A program made the translations under genes and the position numbers. Below are positions 8,427 through 17,990 of a stretch of DNA of 64,000 nt, piece after piece. The notes under the pieces are model-generated. The model saw only the letters and a list, made by a program, of their open reading frames with translations. It searched no databases and had not been told where the DNA came from. The stretch comes from an uncultured Gammaproteobacteria bacterium (GTDB lineage: Bacteria > Pseudomonadota > Gammaproteobacteria > DRJJ01): the NCBI GenBank assembly GCA_947258795.1, contig CAMYJU010000011.1:39158-103157 (forward strand), given 5' to 3'. How positions within the stretch are numbered: the stretch's first letter is position 1; each line of letters starts with the position of its first letter.

Positions 8427-9326
8427 TTATTTTCCAGCTATCTCCTCCAGCTGTTTGGCCTTTATTATCTGTCCATTTAGCCCAGCTTGTTTTGCATCTT
8501 TGCCATATGCTACAGACATCAAAGTACTGTAATACACCACCGGCATCTTGAACTTGGTGTTGTATTTGGCGTTTATGTGGTCCTGGTAGAGCTCAACGTT
8601 GGCCTGACACAGCGGACAGGGGGTAACGATCATATCGGCACCGCCGTCATAGGCCGCTTCGATAATACCCTTGATCAGCTCATGGGACTTGTCCTGTTCG
8701 GAAAAGGCCAGTGCGCCACCACAGCACTGTACCTTCTTTTCGTAGCTCTCGATCGGCTCGGCACCCATAGTTTCGACCAGTTTGTCCAGGTATTTCGGAT
8801 TCTCGTATGACTCGCCGTCGATACCGAATGGACGGTTGGTCTGACAACCGACATAACCTGCGATCTTGATACCTTCCAGCGGCCTCTTGACGTGCTTACC
8901 CAGCTCATCATAGCCGAAGTCCTCGATCAGCACCTCGACCATATGCCGAACATTCTGGTCGGCCTTGACGTTGAGTCCGGCGGCCGACAGGGCCTGGTTG
9001 GTCTCTTCCATCAGCCCATCGTCTTCATGCAGACGCTCCTGGGTCTCCTTGGTAGCCAACCAGCAGGCAGCACAGGTGGCAACCACGTCCTGACCGGGGT
9101 TGGCCTGTTCGGACAGGGCCAGGTTACGGGCCGACATGGCCAGGCGCGGCAGCTCACCGCCGCCGGCATAACCGATGGAAGCGGCACAGCAGTTCCAGTC
9201 CGGAATTTCGTTGAGCTGGACATCCAGTTCCTCGCACATGGCGTCCACGGACACCATGTAGTTGGCAGCGGAAGCCCCTTTCTGGGAAGAACAGCCGGGG
9301 TAAAAGGAATATTCTTTCTTAGCCAT
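8427..9326 (-). CDS. hdrB: Heterodisulfide reductase subunit B-like protein of the Qmo complex
   Basis: 299 residues from the ATG at 9326, chosen for its ribosome-binding site AGGAG and because it avoids overlapping hdrC. It has two full CCG domains: C12...C46-C47...C85-x2-C88, and C161...C201-C202...C237-x2-C240. In methanogen HdrB these bind the noncubane iron-sulfur clusters that handle disulfide chemistry. It is the last gene of qmoA-qmoB-hdrC-hdrB. In organisms lacking the membrane subunit QmoC, HdrCB is thought to take its place; the final electron acceptor here is not clear because neither subunit has membrane segments. Confidence 0.9.
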   Translation of the reverse strand: MAKKEYSFYPGCSSQKGASAANYMVSVDAMCEELDVQLNEIPDWNCCAASIGYAGGGELPRLAMSARNLALSEQANPGQDVVATCAACWLATKETQERLHEDDGLMEETNQALSAAGLNVKADQNVRHMVEVLIEDFGYDELGKHVKRPLEGIKIAGYVGCQTNRPFGIDGESYENPKYLDKLVETMGAEPIESYEKKVQCCGGALAFSEQDKSHELIKGIIEAAYDGGADMIVTPCPLCQANVELYQDHINAKYNTKFKMPVVYYSTLMSVAYGKDAKQAGLNGQIIKAKQLEEIAGK

Positions 9327-9339
9327 TAATCTGTTCTCC

Positions 9340-9966
9340 TCAACCTTCAAACTTCTTAATCTTGGCTTCTTCTATTTCTTTGGCCTTTTCGATGATTGCC
9401 TGCATGCCGGACTTGTCTTTCACGGTATGACCACCGAAAAACTCCATCGGGTTCAGGCGCTTGGCCTTGTACATACCCAGGCCAACAGCCTGCATCTTCA
9501 GCGAGGTCTTGATACCTTCAGCAATACCGTTCATGAAATACACACCCAGACTCAGCTTGAGTTCATTAACGCGACCGTTCTTGACAATGTTGTCCCAGAA
9601 CTTATGGGCAAACTTCATCGTCGGTTGCTCCTTGGGCGCCATACCCAGACGGTCGGCGTAATGGGCCAGACCATGCATGATGTGGGTAATCGGCAGGCCA
9701 CGCGGACAGCGCACGATACAGTTGTAGCAAGAGGTACACATCCACATGGAGCTGGAGGTCAGCACCTCTTCGCGCTTGCCGGCACGAATCATCATGAACA
9801 GTTCCTGTGGCGGGTGATCCCAGTGCGGACCGAACGGGCAGGAACCCGAGCACACACCGCACTGCATGCACATCTTGACCCATTCACCCTCTTCCACGTT
9901 CGCAGTCACTTCCTTGAGGAAGTTGTTGCGATATTTTTCGATCATTTCGGTATTCAGATTACTCAT
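9340..9966 (-). CDS. hdrC: Heterodisulfide reductase subunit C-like ferredoxin of the Qmo complex
   Basis: 208 residues. Two classical [4Fe-4S] motifs, C33-x2-C36-x2-C39-x3-C43 (CMQCGVCSGSCPFG) and C77-x2-C80-x2-C83-x3-C87 (CTSCYNCIVRCPRG), bridge QmoB and HdrB. The C-terminal half (about 100-208) is helical and resembles HdrC/QmoC N-terminal domains but lacks the cytochrome b part of QmoC. It lies 10 bp after qmoB and 13 bp before hdrB, so co-transcription is almost certain. Confidence 0.9.
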   Translation of the reverse strand: MSNLNTEMIEKYRNNFLKEVTANVEEGEWVKMCMQCGVCSGSCPFGPHWDHPPQELFMMIRAGKREEVLTSSSMWMCTSCYNCIVRCPRGLPITHIMHGLAHYADRLGMAPKEQPTMKFAHKFWDNIVKNGRVNELKLSLGVYFMNGIAEGIKTSLKMQAVGLGMYKAKRLNPMEFFGGHTVKDKSGMQAIIEKAKEIEEAKIKKFEG

Positions 9967-9976
9967 GTCTGGATCC

Positions 9977-12193
9977 TCAGAACTTGAATGGGCTCATGCC
10001 GATCTTCTCGATCGTTTCAGCCATGTCGTTGATCAGTTGTGGTGCGCGTTCAATATCGGTGATCGCGACCTCGTAGGTAGCAACACGCTCCGGCTCCAGG
10101 CTCAGTGACTGCAGGGTATCGTCGACCTTGCTCATACGAACATTGGCAATCTCGGAGCCCTTGACGAAGTGACACTGGTAGTTCTCGCCCTTCTGGCAGC
10201 CCATCAGTACAACACCGTCATAGCCGCTGTTCAGCGCGTCAGTTACCCAGATCAGGTTGGTCGAACCCAGGCAGCGAATCGGTATCACACGTGCAAAGGC
10301 ACTATATTCGTTACCTTTCATCGCCGCCATATCCAGTGCGGGGTAGGCATCGTTTTCACAGGCCAGTACCAGGATACGCGGTTTTTCGTCGAACTCATCA
10401 GGCATTTCGACGTTCTTGATCTGGTTGCCGACGGTATCGACCGAGTAGTTCTCGAACGAGATCACACGTACCGGGCAGGCACCCATACAGGTACCACAAC
10501 GACGGCAGCGGGCCTCGTTGAACAGCGGATAACGTTCCTCGTCCTCGTCGATCGCACCGAACGGGCATTCGACCGTACAACGTTTACACTGGGTACAACC
10601 TTCCTTACGGAAAGACGGGAAACTCAGGTCACCGGAACGTGGATGTGCCGCACGACCCAGATCGGCATTTTCAGCTGCCTGGATGGCCTTCAGCGCGGCA
10701 CCGGTGGCATCTTCCTTGGCCTGCAACATATCCATTGGACGGCGAACAGGACCGGCGGCGTAGATACCGGTACGGCGTGTTTCATACGGGAAACAGATAA
10801 AGTGTGAATCATTGAAGCCGTGGCGCAACTGCGGCACATCCTTACCCTGGCGATAATCCATGTTAAGGATGGAATCAACGCTGACCTCCCACTGGCCAGG
10901 CTCGTCCTGTGGTACTTCATCAATATCAACACCGGCGTTGGCAACCTGTCCGGTTGCCAGTACCACCAGGTCGGCATCGGCTGTGGTTTCCTCGTCGAGG
11001 ATCAGGTCCTTGAACTTGACCGTGCAACCACCACCGCTGTCAGTCACTTCCGAGGCGATACCCTTGGTAAAAATAACGCCCTTGTCCTGGCCACTACGAT
11101 AGAAGTCCTCACCACCGGCACCCGGGGTGCGCAGGTCGCTAAACATCACCGTGGTATCGATATCAGGATTGTTGTCCTTGAAGTACATCGCCTGCTTGAT
11201 CGAGGTCAGGCAGCAGTGGCCTGAGCAGTATGGCAAGTGGCCCTCTTCCTCACTACGCTGACCAGCGCACTGGATGAAGACCACGCTCTGTACTTCCTTG
11301 CCATCGGCGTTCTTGATCGGGCCGCCGTTGGCTTCAAGCGCCATCGCATCCAGCTCGGCCTGGGTAACGACATTCTTGCTCTTGCCGTAACCGAGGTGCG
11401 GTAACTGGTTGGCATCATATTCGGTGTAACCGGAAGTCTGGATGATCGCACCAAAGTTCTCGGTGGTCGTTGAACCGGACTCGGTAGTGATATCGGCCGA
11501 GAAGCGACCCGGCGCACCACTGGTCTTGGTGATCGTGCTGTTCAGGTGAACCTCGATCTTGTCGCTGGCTTCAACTGCTGCGATCAGTTCTGCCACCCCG
11601 GTATCTTCCGGGTCTGCGTATGGGGTATGCTCTGGAATACGCTTCCAGGCCTTCGCCGCAGCACCACCCAGTGAACCGGTTTTCTCAACCAGGGTTGATG
11701 CATAGCCGGCCTTGGCCGCTTCGACTGCAGCAGTCATACCGGATACACCACCACCGACGACCAGCAGGTTCTTGCGACCTTCGGACTGACCGCTGGTTTG
11801 AGGAATGTTCATCGCGCCGACCTCAAACACCGCCATGCGCGTATAGTCTTCGGCCATTTCCTGGGTGGTTTCCTGCGCTTCATCGGTGTCCGGACGCACC
11901 CAGAGTACACCTTCACGGATGTTGCCACGTGTGATGGCAACGTTTTCCAGGTTAAAGGCCTCGGTCTTGGCGCGTCGTGAACAGGCGACAATCGCAACAT
12001 GGTTAACACCGTCGTTGTCGATGTCGTCCTGGATCATCTTGACGCCTTCGGCGCTACACAGGAAGTCGTGTTCTTTGGTGACATTGGATTTGCACTCACG
12101 CTCGGCAATGGTTGCCATCTGTGAGGTGTTGATACGGTCGCCAATGCCACAACCCTTACAGATATAGGTTCCTATTTTCTTTTCGTCTGACAT
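9977..12193 (-). CDS. qmoB: QmoB, HdrA-like flavoprotein with ferredoxin and MvhD-like domains
   Basis: 738 residues, the usual QmoB size. N-terminal cysteine-bearing region (1-130, ICKGCGIG), an FAD/HdrA domain from about 143 (LLVVGGGVSGMTAAVEAA), two [4Fe-4S] clusters at 533-577 (CTQCKRCTVECP and CRRCGTCMGACP), and a C-terminal MvhD-like domain from about 605 (RILVLACEND, IPIRCLGST, MGCQKGENYQCHF). QmoAB is the established electron partner of APS reductase, in reductive or oxidative direction. It is separated by 3 bp from qmoA and 10 bp from hdrC. In a sulfur oxidiser it would accept electrons from AprBA. Confidence 0.93.
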   Translation of the reverse strand: MSDEKKIGTYICKGCGIGDRINTSQMATIAERECKSNVTKEHDFLCSAEGVKMIQDDIDNDGVNHVAIVACSRRAKTEAFNLENVAITRGNIREGVLWVRPDTDEAQETTQEMAEDYTRMAVFEVGAMNIPQTSGQSEGRKNLLVVGGGVSGMTAAVEAAKAGYASTLVEKTGSLGGAAAKAWKRIPEHTPYADPEDTGVAELIAAVEASDKIEVHLNSTITKTSGAPGRFSADITTESGSTTTENFGAIIQTSGYTEYDANQLPHLGYGKSKNVVTQAELDAMALEANGGPIKNADGKEVQSVVFIQCAGQRSEEEGHLPYCSGHCCLTSIKQAMYFKDNNPDIDTTVMFSDLRTPGAGGEDFYRSGQDKGVIFTKGIASEVTDSGGGCTVKFKDLILDEETTADADLVVLATGQVANAGVDIDEVPQDEPGQWEVSVDSILNMDYRQGKDVPQLRHGFNDSHFICFPYETRRTGIYAAGPVRRPMDMLQAKEDATGAALKAIQAAENADLGRAAHPRSGDLSFPSFRKEGCTQCKRCTVECPFGAIDEDEERYPLFNEARCRRCGTCMGACPVRVISFENYSVDTVGNQIKNVEMPDEFDEKPRILVLACENDAYPALDMAAMKGNEYSAFARVIPIRCLGSTNLIWVTDALNSGYDGVVLMGCQKGENYQCHFVKGSEIANVRMSKVDDTLQSLSLEPERVATYEVAITDIERAPQLINDMAETIEKIGMSPFKF

Positions 12194-12196
12194 GGC

Positions 12197-13483
12197 TTAC
12201 CCCTCCGCTCCTGCTACGCTGTTGATGACCTGTATCGCTCGCAGGGCGCTGGCAGTTGCATTTTGTACTGCACGGTTCACATCGAGCGCATCGGCCGAAC
12301 AACCGGCGGCGAACACCGCGCCATTGGATTCGTCAGCCTCGATGAAACCTTCTTCATTGATTTTCACTTCTACCGGAAAGGCATCTGCCGGAACGCTGGG
12401 CTCCATGCCGATAGCCAGAACAACCAGATCATGCTCGTTGGCATAACGGTTGTAACCCTCGGTGTCTACGCCATGCAGAACCGGGTTACCGTTTTCCTTG
12501 TTCTCGACGACGGATGCCACCTTGGACTTGGTGAAGGTCACGTTGGGCAGTTCCTGTACCCTGCGGTAGAAGTCATCGATACGGTCGATCGCACGGATAT
12601 CGATGTAGTAAATGGTTGATTGGCCTTCCTCGCCGTATTTTTCGTTAACGTAGTTGGCGTGTTTCAGGCTGGCCATGCAGCAGATGCGTGAGCAGTGCTT
12701 CAGGTGGTTCTGGTCGCGTGAACCGGCGCACTGGATCATGGCCACATTCTTGGCCTCCTGGCCGTCGGATGGACGCAGGATCTTGCCACCGGTCGGACCA
12801 TGCGGATCACACAGGCGCTCAAATTCGACACTGGTGATTACGTTGGCAATGCGATCATAGCCATATGGCTGGATCTTGGCGGCGTCGTATGGCTGCCAGC
12901 CGGTTGCCCAGATAATCGCACCGACGGTCAGGTCGATTTCCTCTTCCTGCATATCCAGATCGATCGCATCGTACTTGCAGGCTTCCTTGGCCTTGGTCGC
13001 ATCATCTGTGCCTATAACGCGTGGATCCAGTACATAGCGTTGCGGATGGGCCATCTTGTGTTGCAGGTAGGCACCCTTGCGTTTGCCCAGACCGTAGTTG
13101 AATTCATCATCAAACTCAGTCTCAACCACCTTGGCGCAGTCACCACATGCTGTGCAATTTTCATTGACATAACGCGGGCTTACCTTGACCTTGACGCTGT
13201 AGTTACCGGCTTCACCGCTGACTGCAGCCACTTCGGCCATGGTCATGATGCGCAGGTTCTTGTTCATCTTGGTGCGGCGATTATTGATTTCCAGGCCGCA
13301 GGTAGGGTGACAAAGTTTCGGGAAGTAGCGGTACAACTGACTCACACGTCCGCCTAAGCTGGGGCTTTTTTCGATCAAGATGACCTGTTTGCCGCACTCA
13401 GCAGCTTCTAGCGCTGCAGTCATGCCGCTGATGCCGCCACCGACCACCAGAATCGTCTGGTTGGTTGCGATTACATCCGACAT
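12197..13483 (-). CDS. qmoA: QmoA, HdrA-like FAD protein
   Basis: 428 residues from the ATG at 13483 (ribosome-binding site GGAGG just upstream; an extended open frame to 13558 adds an implausible tail). The Rossmann motif ILVVGGGISGMTAALEAA begins at residue 11, followed by EKSPSLGGRVSQLYRYFP and a cysteine motif ENCTACGDC. QmoA is the smaller flavoprotein of the quinone-interacting membrane-bound oxidoreductase that works with APS reductase. First gene of the qmoAB-hdrCB operon, divergent from the AAA+ ATPase gene across about 300 bp that should hold both promoters. Confidence 0.93.
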   Translation of the reverse strand: MSDVIATNQTILVVGGGISGMTAALEAAECGKQVILIEKSPSLGGRVSQLYRYFPKLCHPTCGLEINNRRTKMNKNLRIMTMAEVAAVSGEAGNYSVKVKVSPRYVNENCTACGDCAKVVETEFDDEFNYGLGKRKGAYLQHKMAHPQRYVLDPRVIGTDDATKAKEACKYDAIDLDMQEEEIDLTVGAIIWATGWQPYDAAKIQPYGYDRIANVITSVEFERLCDPHGPTGGKILRPSDGQEAKNVAMIQCAGSRDQNHLKHCSRICCMASLKHANYVNEKYGEEGQSTIYYIDIRAIDRIDDFYRRVQELPNVTFTKSKVASVVENKENGNPVLHGVDTEGYNRYANEHDLVVLAIGMEPSVPADAFPVEVKINEEGFIEADESNGAVFAAGCSADALDVNRAVQNATASALRAIQVINSVAGAEG

Positions 13484-13788
13484 TGGCTTTCCTCCGTTAC
13501 GCACAGGCTGAATATCTGTTATTCGCCAGCCTTGGGTATCCGTGTTTGCCGCCTGCAATACAAGGACCGGATAAAGCCAGCATGAGGCGTATAATCTACT
13601 CCTGACAGCAGCGTGTTACCAGCAGAAACTGGCCCGGCGGGATTGAAATTTCGAATAAGCAAATAGATTAGCTATATGATGGTTATTGTTAATAACCAGC
13701 CTTTAACAGCAGACCAGCCATTAAGTTGCCAAACGCGTATAGAATCCGCAAAATACCCCGGTATAACCGTCAGGAAAAACAACTCGCT

Positions 13789-14613
13789 ATGACCCAGGGA
13801 CTAACAGCTAAGGCGCTGAAACCAGAAGAGTATTTCATCGAGGATGAGCCCTATTACGAGGCCGTTGGCAATGAAATCGAGATCTTCGAGGCCGCCGACC
13901 GTAATCATTTGCCAGTGTTACTCAAGGGGCCGACCGGCTGCGGCAAGACCCGCTTCATGGAACATATGGCCTGGCGACTGCAACGCCCGCTGATTACCGT
14001 CTCCTGCCATGATGACCTGACCGCTTCGGACCTGGTCGGGCGTTATCTGATAAGCGGAGGCGAAACGGTCTGGATCGACGGGCCACTGGCCAGGGCGGTA
14101 CGCCATGGCGCGATCTGCTACCTGGACGAGATCGTCGAGGCACGCAAGGACACCGTCGTGGTGATCCATCCGCTGGCGGACGACCGCCGCGTACTACCGA
14201 TCGAGAAGCTCGGTGAGCTGCTCGAGGCCGGTCCGGACTTTTGCCTGGCCCTGTCCTATAACCCGGGTTACCAAAGCGTACTGAAGGACCTGAAACAGAG
14301 CACCCGGCAACGCTTTGTCGCACTGGAATTCGATTACCCGGATGCCGGGCTGGAAAAAAAGATTATTATCAAGGAATCTGGTGTCGACCAGGCGCAGGCC
14401 GCGCTGCTGGTCAAATTTGCACGTATGACCCGCAACCTGAAGGGCAGCGGCCTCGAGGAAGGCGCCAGTACCCGCCTGCTGGTGCATGCCGGCAAGCTGA
14501 TCGCCAGCGGTATCCCACCGGTCAGCGCCTGCCAGAGCGCAATCGCCCAGGCCTTAACCGACGAGGCCGAGATGCTCACCGCGATCAACGAGCTCAGCGC
14601 CTCGGTATTCTAG
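13789..14613 (+). CDS. MoxR-family AAA+ ATPase, CbbQ/NorQ type
   Basis: 274 residues from the ATG at 13789; a TTG at 13726 would add 21 residues. Walker [11 protein letters not shown] (about 47-56), Walker [16 protein letters not shown], sensor region [20 protein letters not shown] and the lid [18 protein letters not shown] follow the CbbQ/NorQ pattern almost residue for residue. These hexameric ATPases work with a VWA partner (CbbO, NorD) to activate Rubisco or mature NO reductase. Neither target is in the window, whereas the VWA partner flanks the qmo operon on the other side. A role with Apr/Qmo/Hdr enzymes is inferred from position only. Confidence 0.9.
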   Translation: MTQGLTAKALKPEEYFIEDEPYYEAVGNEIEIFEAADRNHLPVLLKGPTGCGKTRFMEHMAWRLQRPLITVSCHDDLTASDLVGRYLISGGETVWIDGPLARAVRHGAICYLDEIVEARKDTVVVIHPLADDRRVLPIEKLGELLEAGPDFCLALSYNPGYQSVLKDLKQSTRQRFVALEFDYPDAGLEKKIIIKESGVDQAQAALLVKFARMTRNLKGSGLEEGASTRLLVHAGKLIASGIPPVSACQSAIAQALTDEAEMLTAINELSASVF

Positions 14614-14664
14614 GTGGGAAAATCTCCGGAATAGCCCTACAGGGCTAACCGCATCACACCCGGA

Positions 14665-15600
14665 TCAGCTACTTTCCTCACCACCGGCGGCAGGGTCGCG
14701 CAGGCTGTATTTTTCGACATTTTCCTGGTGTTTCTTTTGTATGACGTCCTTGCGCTGCTCATAACGCGCCTTGACCGCACCATCCTTCATCGGGATGGTT
14801 TGCTCACCAAACAGGACCTGTTTCAGGAAGCGCATACAGAACCTGACCAGTTCTTCATCGTTCTCGTCGATCGCCTTGCGCTGTTCGTCGTCCAGATCGA
14901 ACATTTTGACAAAACCGTCACTTTGCGTGAACAGTCGGAATCCATCCAGATCGTAGGATTGAGAGAACAACTGCATACTGCGCTGGCTTGGCGCTCCTAC
15001 GGTCGGTCCGGATGAACGCTTCTTGATAATAATATCGAGCCAGTCACGGTTCATGTCATCGTAAATCTCGACACCCTGCTGCTGGCGAAACTCGGCAACC
15101 GTCATTTCGTTGTCTTCTTCATGCCCCTTGCAATGATCTTCCTTCACAACAAAATAGACATCTTCCATAACACCGGAATCCTTGCGACGCATACCCATGG
15201 TGCCATAGGGATAATAACGACAGGCGGTTGGGCGATCTTCGTACACACTACAGCCTGCTTCGGTCATGAACTGGCAGGCAGCGCCTTCATCGACCGGACG
15301 CATCTTGATGCCGGGCATGCCATGAAAGTCCATTTCGTATGGACGCGTGTATTTCAACTGTGCCTGCCAGGTTGGAATATCGAAATGGCGAGCCAGACGC
15401 AGGACATCATATGGTGTCATGGTGATATCGATATTGGAACAACAGGCATTGAAACAGCTGATACCCTTGTAGCACTTGAAACTGATCTTCGAATCCAGCG
15501 CCAGCTGCTGGGGCTGCACGGCTGTTTTGAACGGCAGATCGAATTCCTGGAAAATATTGTCGTCGTTGAAACGTTCCACTTCAGGCTTGTCGTCACTCAT
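14665..15600 (-). CDS. YkgJ-family cysteine-cluster protein
   Basis: 311 residues. The N-terminal half has the clustered cysteines C43, C49, C53, C54 (CYKGISCFNACC), then CQFMTEAGCSVYEDRPTACRYYP, typical of the YkgJ family, thought to bind zinc or an iron-sulfur cluster. The C-terminal half (about 170-311) is hydrophilic and helical, with no recognised domain. It sits between the AAA+ gene (convergent) and the aprBA operon (same strand). The place in the cluster suggests a role in metal or cofactor handling for the sulfite enzymes, but the biochemical function is unknown. Confidence 0.75.
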   Translation of the reverse strand: MSDDKPEVERFNDDNIFQEFDLPFKTAVQPQQLALDSKISFKCYKGISCFNACCSNIDITMTPYDVLRLARHFDIPTWQAQLKYTRPYEMDFHGMPGIKMRPVDEGAACQFMTEAGCSVYEDRPTACRYYPYGTMGMRRKDSGVMEDVYFVVKEDHCKGHEEDNEMTVAEFRQQQGVEIYDDMNRDWLDIIIKKRSSGPTVGAPSQRSMQLFSQSYDLDGFRLFTQSDGFVKMFDLDDEQRKAIDENDEELVRFCMRFLKQVLFGEQTIPMKDGAVKARYEQRKDVIQKKHQENVEKYSLRDPAAGGEESS

Positions 15601-15621
15601 ATCTCTATCCTGCCACCATGA

Positions 15622-15999
15622 TGATGGGGTTTACTGCAAAGGGCTGCATATTTTAGCAGAACTCAGTCGGATTCACATATTTTTGTCTACTTTTTAGCCA
15701 GTTTTTGATGTGCTTAGCCAAAACTAAATGCTTACCAAGCCTTTAAAATAAAGCGATTTTATGGATCCCTGACAAAATCTTTCGGGGAAGACAGCAAAGC
15801 GTCCGGGAAACAACTCCATACCGTCTCATAGAACGCTTTCAGCGTTCGTTATGAGTACCTTATCCACCGTCCCGGTGGATCAAGGCGATTCCCGCGCAGG
15901 CGGGGACGGGAATGACGAAGCGACTAACAAGTCATATATAAATGGTAAAAAAAACGGGCATCCGAAGATGCCCGTTTCTTCAACACATTACCGAAGTAA
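15622..15999. other. Gene-free spacer with dispersed hairpins and the aprA terminator
   Basis: No credible gene. It contains hairpins AACGCTTTCAGCGTT (about 15834) and ATCCACCG/CGGTGGAT (about 15859-15881), and a CCCGCGCAGGCGGG-type sequence ending GGGAATGACG at about 15915 that resembles part of the dispersed element at 33230-33305. The aprA terminator lies at its end. Confidence 0.6.
15947..15977 (-). terminator. Rho-independent terminator of aprBA
   Basis: On the minus strand AACGGGCATCTTCGGATGCC continues into CGTT and a T-run of eight. The stem is ACGGGCATC/GATGCCCGT with a UUCG-like loop. It lies 23 bp after the aprA stop codon. Confidence 0.9.
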
Positions 16000-17937
16000 T
16001 TATTTGTTGAGGTCTTTAATCAACTCAACGTAAGGCTCTTTAACGAGAGCCCACTCTTTCGTCTTACGATCATAAGTTGAGTTCACGAATACACGCCAGT
16101 TGTCGTCGTCCAGATCAAGGAAGTCCGAACGATAGTAGTAACCCGGATAGCGGGTTTCTTCACGGAACTGGATGTGCTTCATGTGAGCCTCTGCAGCCAT
16201 GATGCGGTGGTAGTTTTCCCAGGCACGCAACAGTTCGTGCAGGTCTTTCGCACGCATCTTCTCAGAGTCTTCTTTCAGCATGGTCAGCTTACGTTCAGCA
16301 ACGCCCATCATCGCAGCGTTAGTCTGGTAGTAAGTTGATACACCGGCTACGTACTCGTCCATGCATTTCTGCAGACGGAACTGAAGCATCTTCGGAGTGA
16401 TGTAGTGAGGGTTAACGTCGATTGCAGTTGTGTAATCCTTGTGTTCCAGGAAGTTACGAACCGGCTTGTAGATTTCTTCAACCAGATCTTCAACTGAATC
16501 TTCCAGCTCGGGGCTGTAGTCCTTGTTATCCATTGCGAAACGGATCATGGACTTGGCAGCCAGACGACCTTCAGTAAATGCACCTGAAGAGAACTTGTGG
16601 CCAGAGGCGCCAACACCGTCACCGGCAGTGAACAGACCGTTAACGGTAGTCATTGCACGGTACTTGTTGCCATTTGAACCCCAGCTCCAGTGCTCAGGAA
16701 CACCAGGCAGATCTTCGGGACCGGATACCCACAGACCGGCACAACCAGCGTGAGAACCCAGCAGGTATGGTTCGGTCGGCATCAGCTCGGACATTTCTTT
16801 GTCCGGCTCGATGTTTTCACCGGCCCAGATACCACACTGACCAATGGTCATATCCAGGAAGTCTTCCCAGGCTTCTGCTTCCAGATGCTTGATTTCCTTC
16901 GGTGTCATGGTTTCAGCGAGTTTGGCCAATGCAGACGGGGTGTCCATGAAGATAGGACCCTTACCGTTACGCATGTCTTCCATCATCAGGTGGTTACGCA
17001 GACAGGTACCCATGACGTGACCATGTGCATGGTTGCCATAGTTGTGCTCTTCCAGCATGTGAGCGTTGGTTACCTGATAGTCTTCACCGGCAGCATTCAT
17101 GGCTTTCGCCTTGAACAGCAGGAACCATGCACCTACAGGACCGTAACCGTCCTTGAAACGTGCAGGTACGAAGCGGTTTTCCAACATGGTACCAGTTGCG
17201 CCAGCTTCCAGAGCCATCGCATAGGTAGAACCGGCGTTCCATACTGGATACCAGGCACGACCCTGGCCTTCACCAACTGAACGTGGACGGAATACGTTAA
17301 CCGCACCACCACATACCAGCAAACAGCATTTGAACTTGTAAACGAAGACCTTGTCTTCACGTACGGAGAAGCCAACGGCACCAGCAACACGTGAAGGATC
17401 GTTCTTGTCATTTACCAGTTTAACAATGAAAACACGTTCCTGAATCTTGTCCGTACCCAGTGACTTCTTCGCAGCTTCTGCAACGATCCACTTGTAGGAC
17501 TCACCGTTGATCATGATCTGCCATTTACCAGAACGGACCGGCTTGCCGCCTTCAGTCAGCTTCTTGCCTTCGTCACCAGGCTGCTTCCAGACTGGCAGAC
17601 CCCATTCTTCGAACAGGTGCACTGAACTGTCTACGTGACGACCACAGTCATAAACCAGGTCTTCACGGATGATGCCCATCAAGTCGGTACGAACCATACG
17701 AACGTAGTCGGCAGGATCGTTATCACCCATATAAGTGTTAATGGCTGACAGACCCTGTGCTACCGCACCGGAACGGTCCATAGCCGCCTTATCAACCAGC
17801 TTGATGTTCAGATCGTTGGCTTCTGCATAACGCATCAGTTCAACGCCCGCACCACAAGCCGCCATTCCGCCGCCGATCAGAAGAATATCAACTTCTTCTT
17901 CGACGACTTCCGGATTTCCAAATCCATACTCGGACAT
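16000..17937 (-). CDS. aprA: Adenylylsulfate (APS) reductase, alpha subunit
   Basis: 645 residues from the ATG at 17937 (MSEYGFGNPEVVEEEVDILL), preceded by GAGAGG; the longer frame starting TTG at 17952 is less likely. FAD-binding motif LLIGGGMAACGAGVELMRYA, then RSGAVAQGLSAIN, and the substrate-site regions NRFVPARFKDGYGPVGAW and AGDGVGASGHKFSSGAFTEG. In sulfur oxidisers the enzyme runs in reverse, joining sulfite and AMP to form APS in the cytoplasm. It follows aprB with a 53-bp gap. Sat (37011) would convert the APS to sulfate and ATP. Confidence 0.97.
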   Translation of the reverse strand: MSEYGFGNPEVVEEEVDILLIGGGMAACGAGVELMRYAEANDLNIKLVDKAAMDRSGAVAQGLSAINTYMGDNDPADYVRMVRTDLMGIIREDLVYDCGRHVDSSVHLFEEWGLPVWKQPGDEGKKLTEGGKPVRSGKWQIMINGESYKWIVAEAAKKSLGTDKIQERVFIVKLVNDKNDPSRVAGAVGFSVREDKVFVYKFKCCLLVCGGAVNVFRPRSVGEGQGRAWYPVWNAGSTYAMALEAGATGTMLENRFVPARFKDGYGPVGAWFLLFKAKAMNAAGEDYQVTNAHMLEEHNYGNHAHGHVMGTCLRNHLMMEDMRNGKGPIFMDTPSALAKLAETMTPKEIKHLEAEAWEDFLDMTIGQCGIWAGENIEPDKEMSELMPTEPYLLGSHAGCAGLWVSGPEDLPGVPEHWSWGSNGNKYRAMTTVNGLFTAGDGVGASGHKFSSGAFTEGRLAAKSMIRFAMDNKDYSPELEDSVEDLVEEIYKPVRNFLEHKDYTTAIDVNPHYITPKMLQFRLQKCMDEYVAGVSTYYQTNAAMMGVAERKLTMLKEDSEKMRAKDLHELLRAWENYHRIMAAEAHMKHIQFREETRYPGYYYRSDFLDLDDDNWRVFVNSTYDRKTKEWALVKEPYVELIKDLNK

Positions 17938-17990
17938 GTCTATACCTCTCAATTCTTAGATATTAATTTTTAACAATGATGCTCTATGAC

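Noticed and set aside
10169..10807. 212-residue open frame opposite qmoB
   Set aside because: Shadow of qmoB ferredoxin region; no family signature.
13789..14613. Calling the AAA+ ATPase a Rubisco activase (CbbQ)
   Set aside because: Motifs fit CbbQ and NorQ equally and no Rubisco or NO reductase genes are here; a family-level call is safer.
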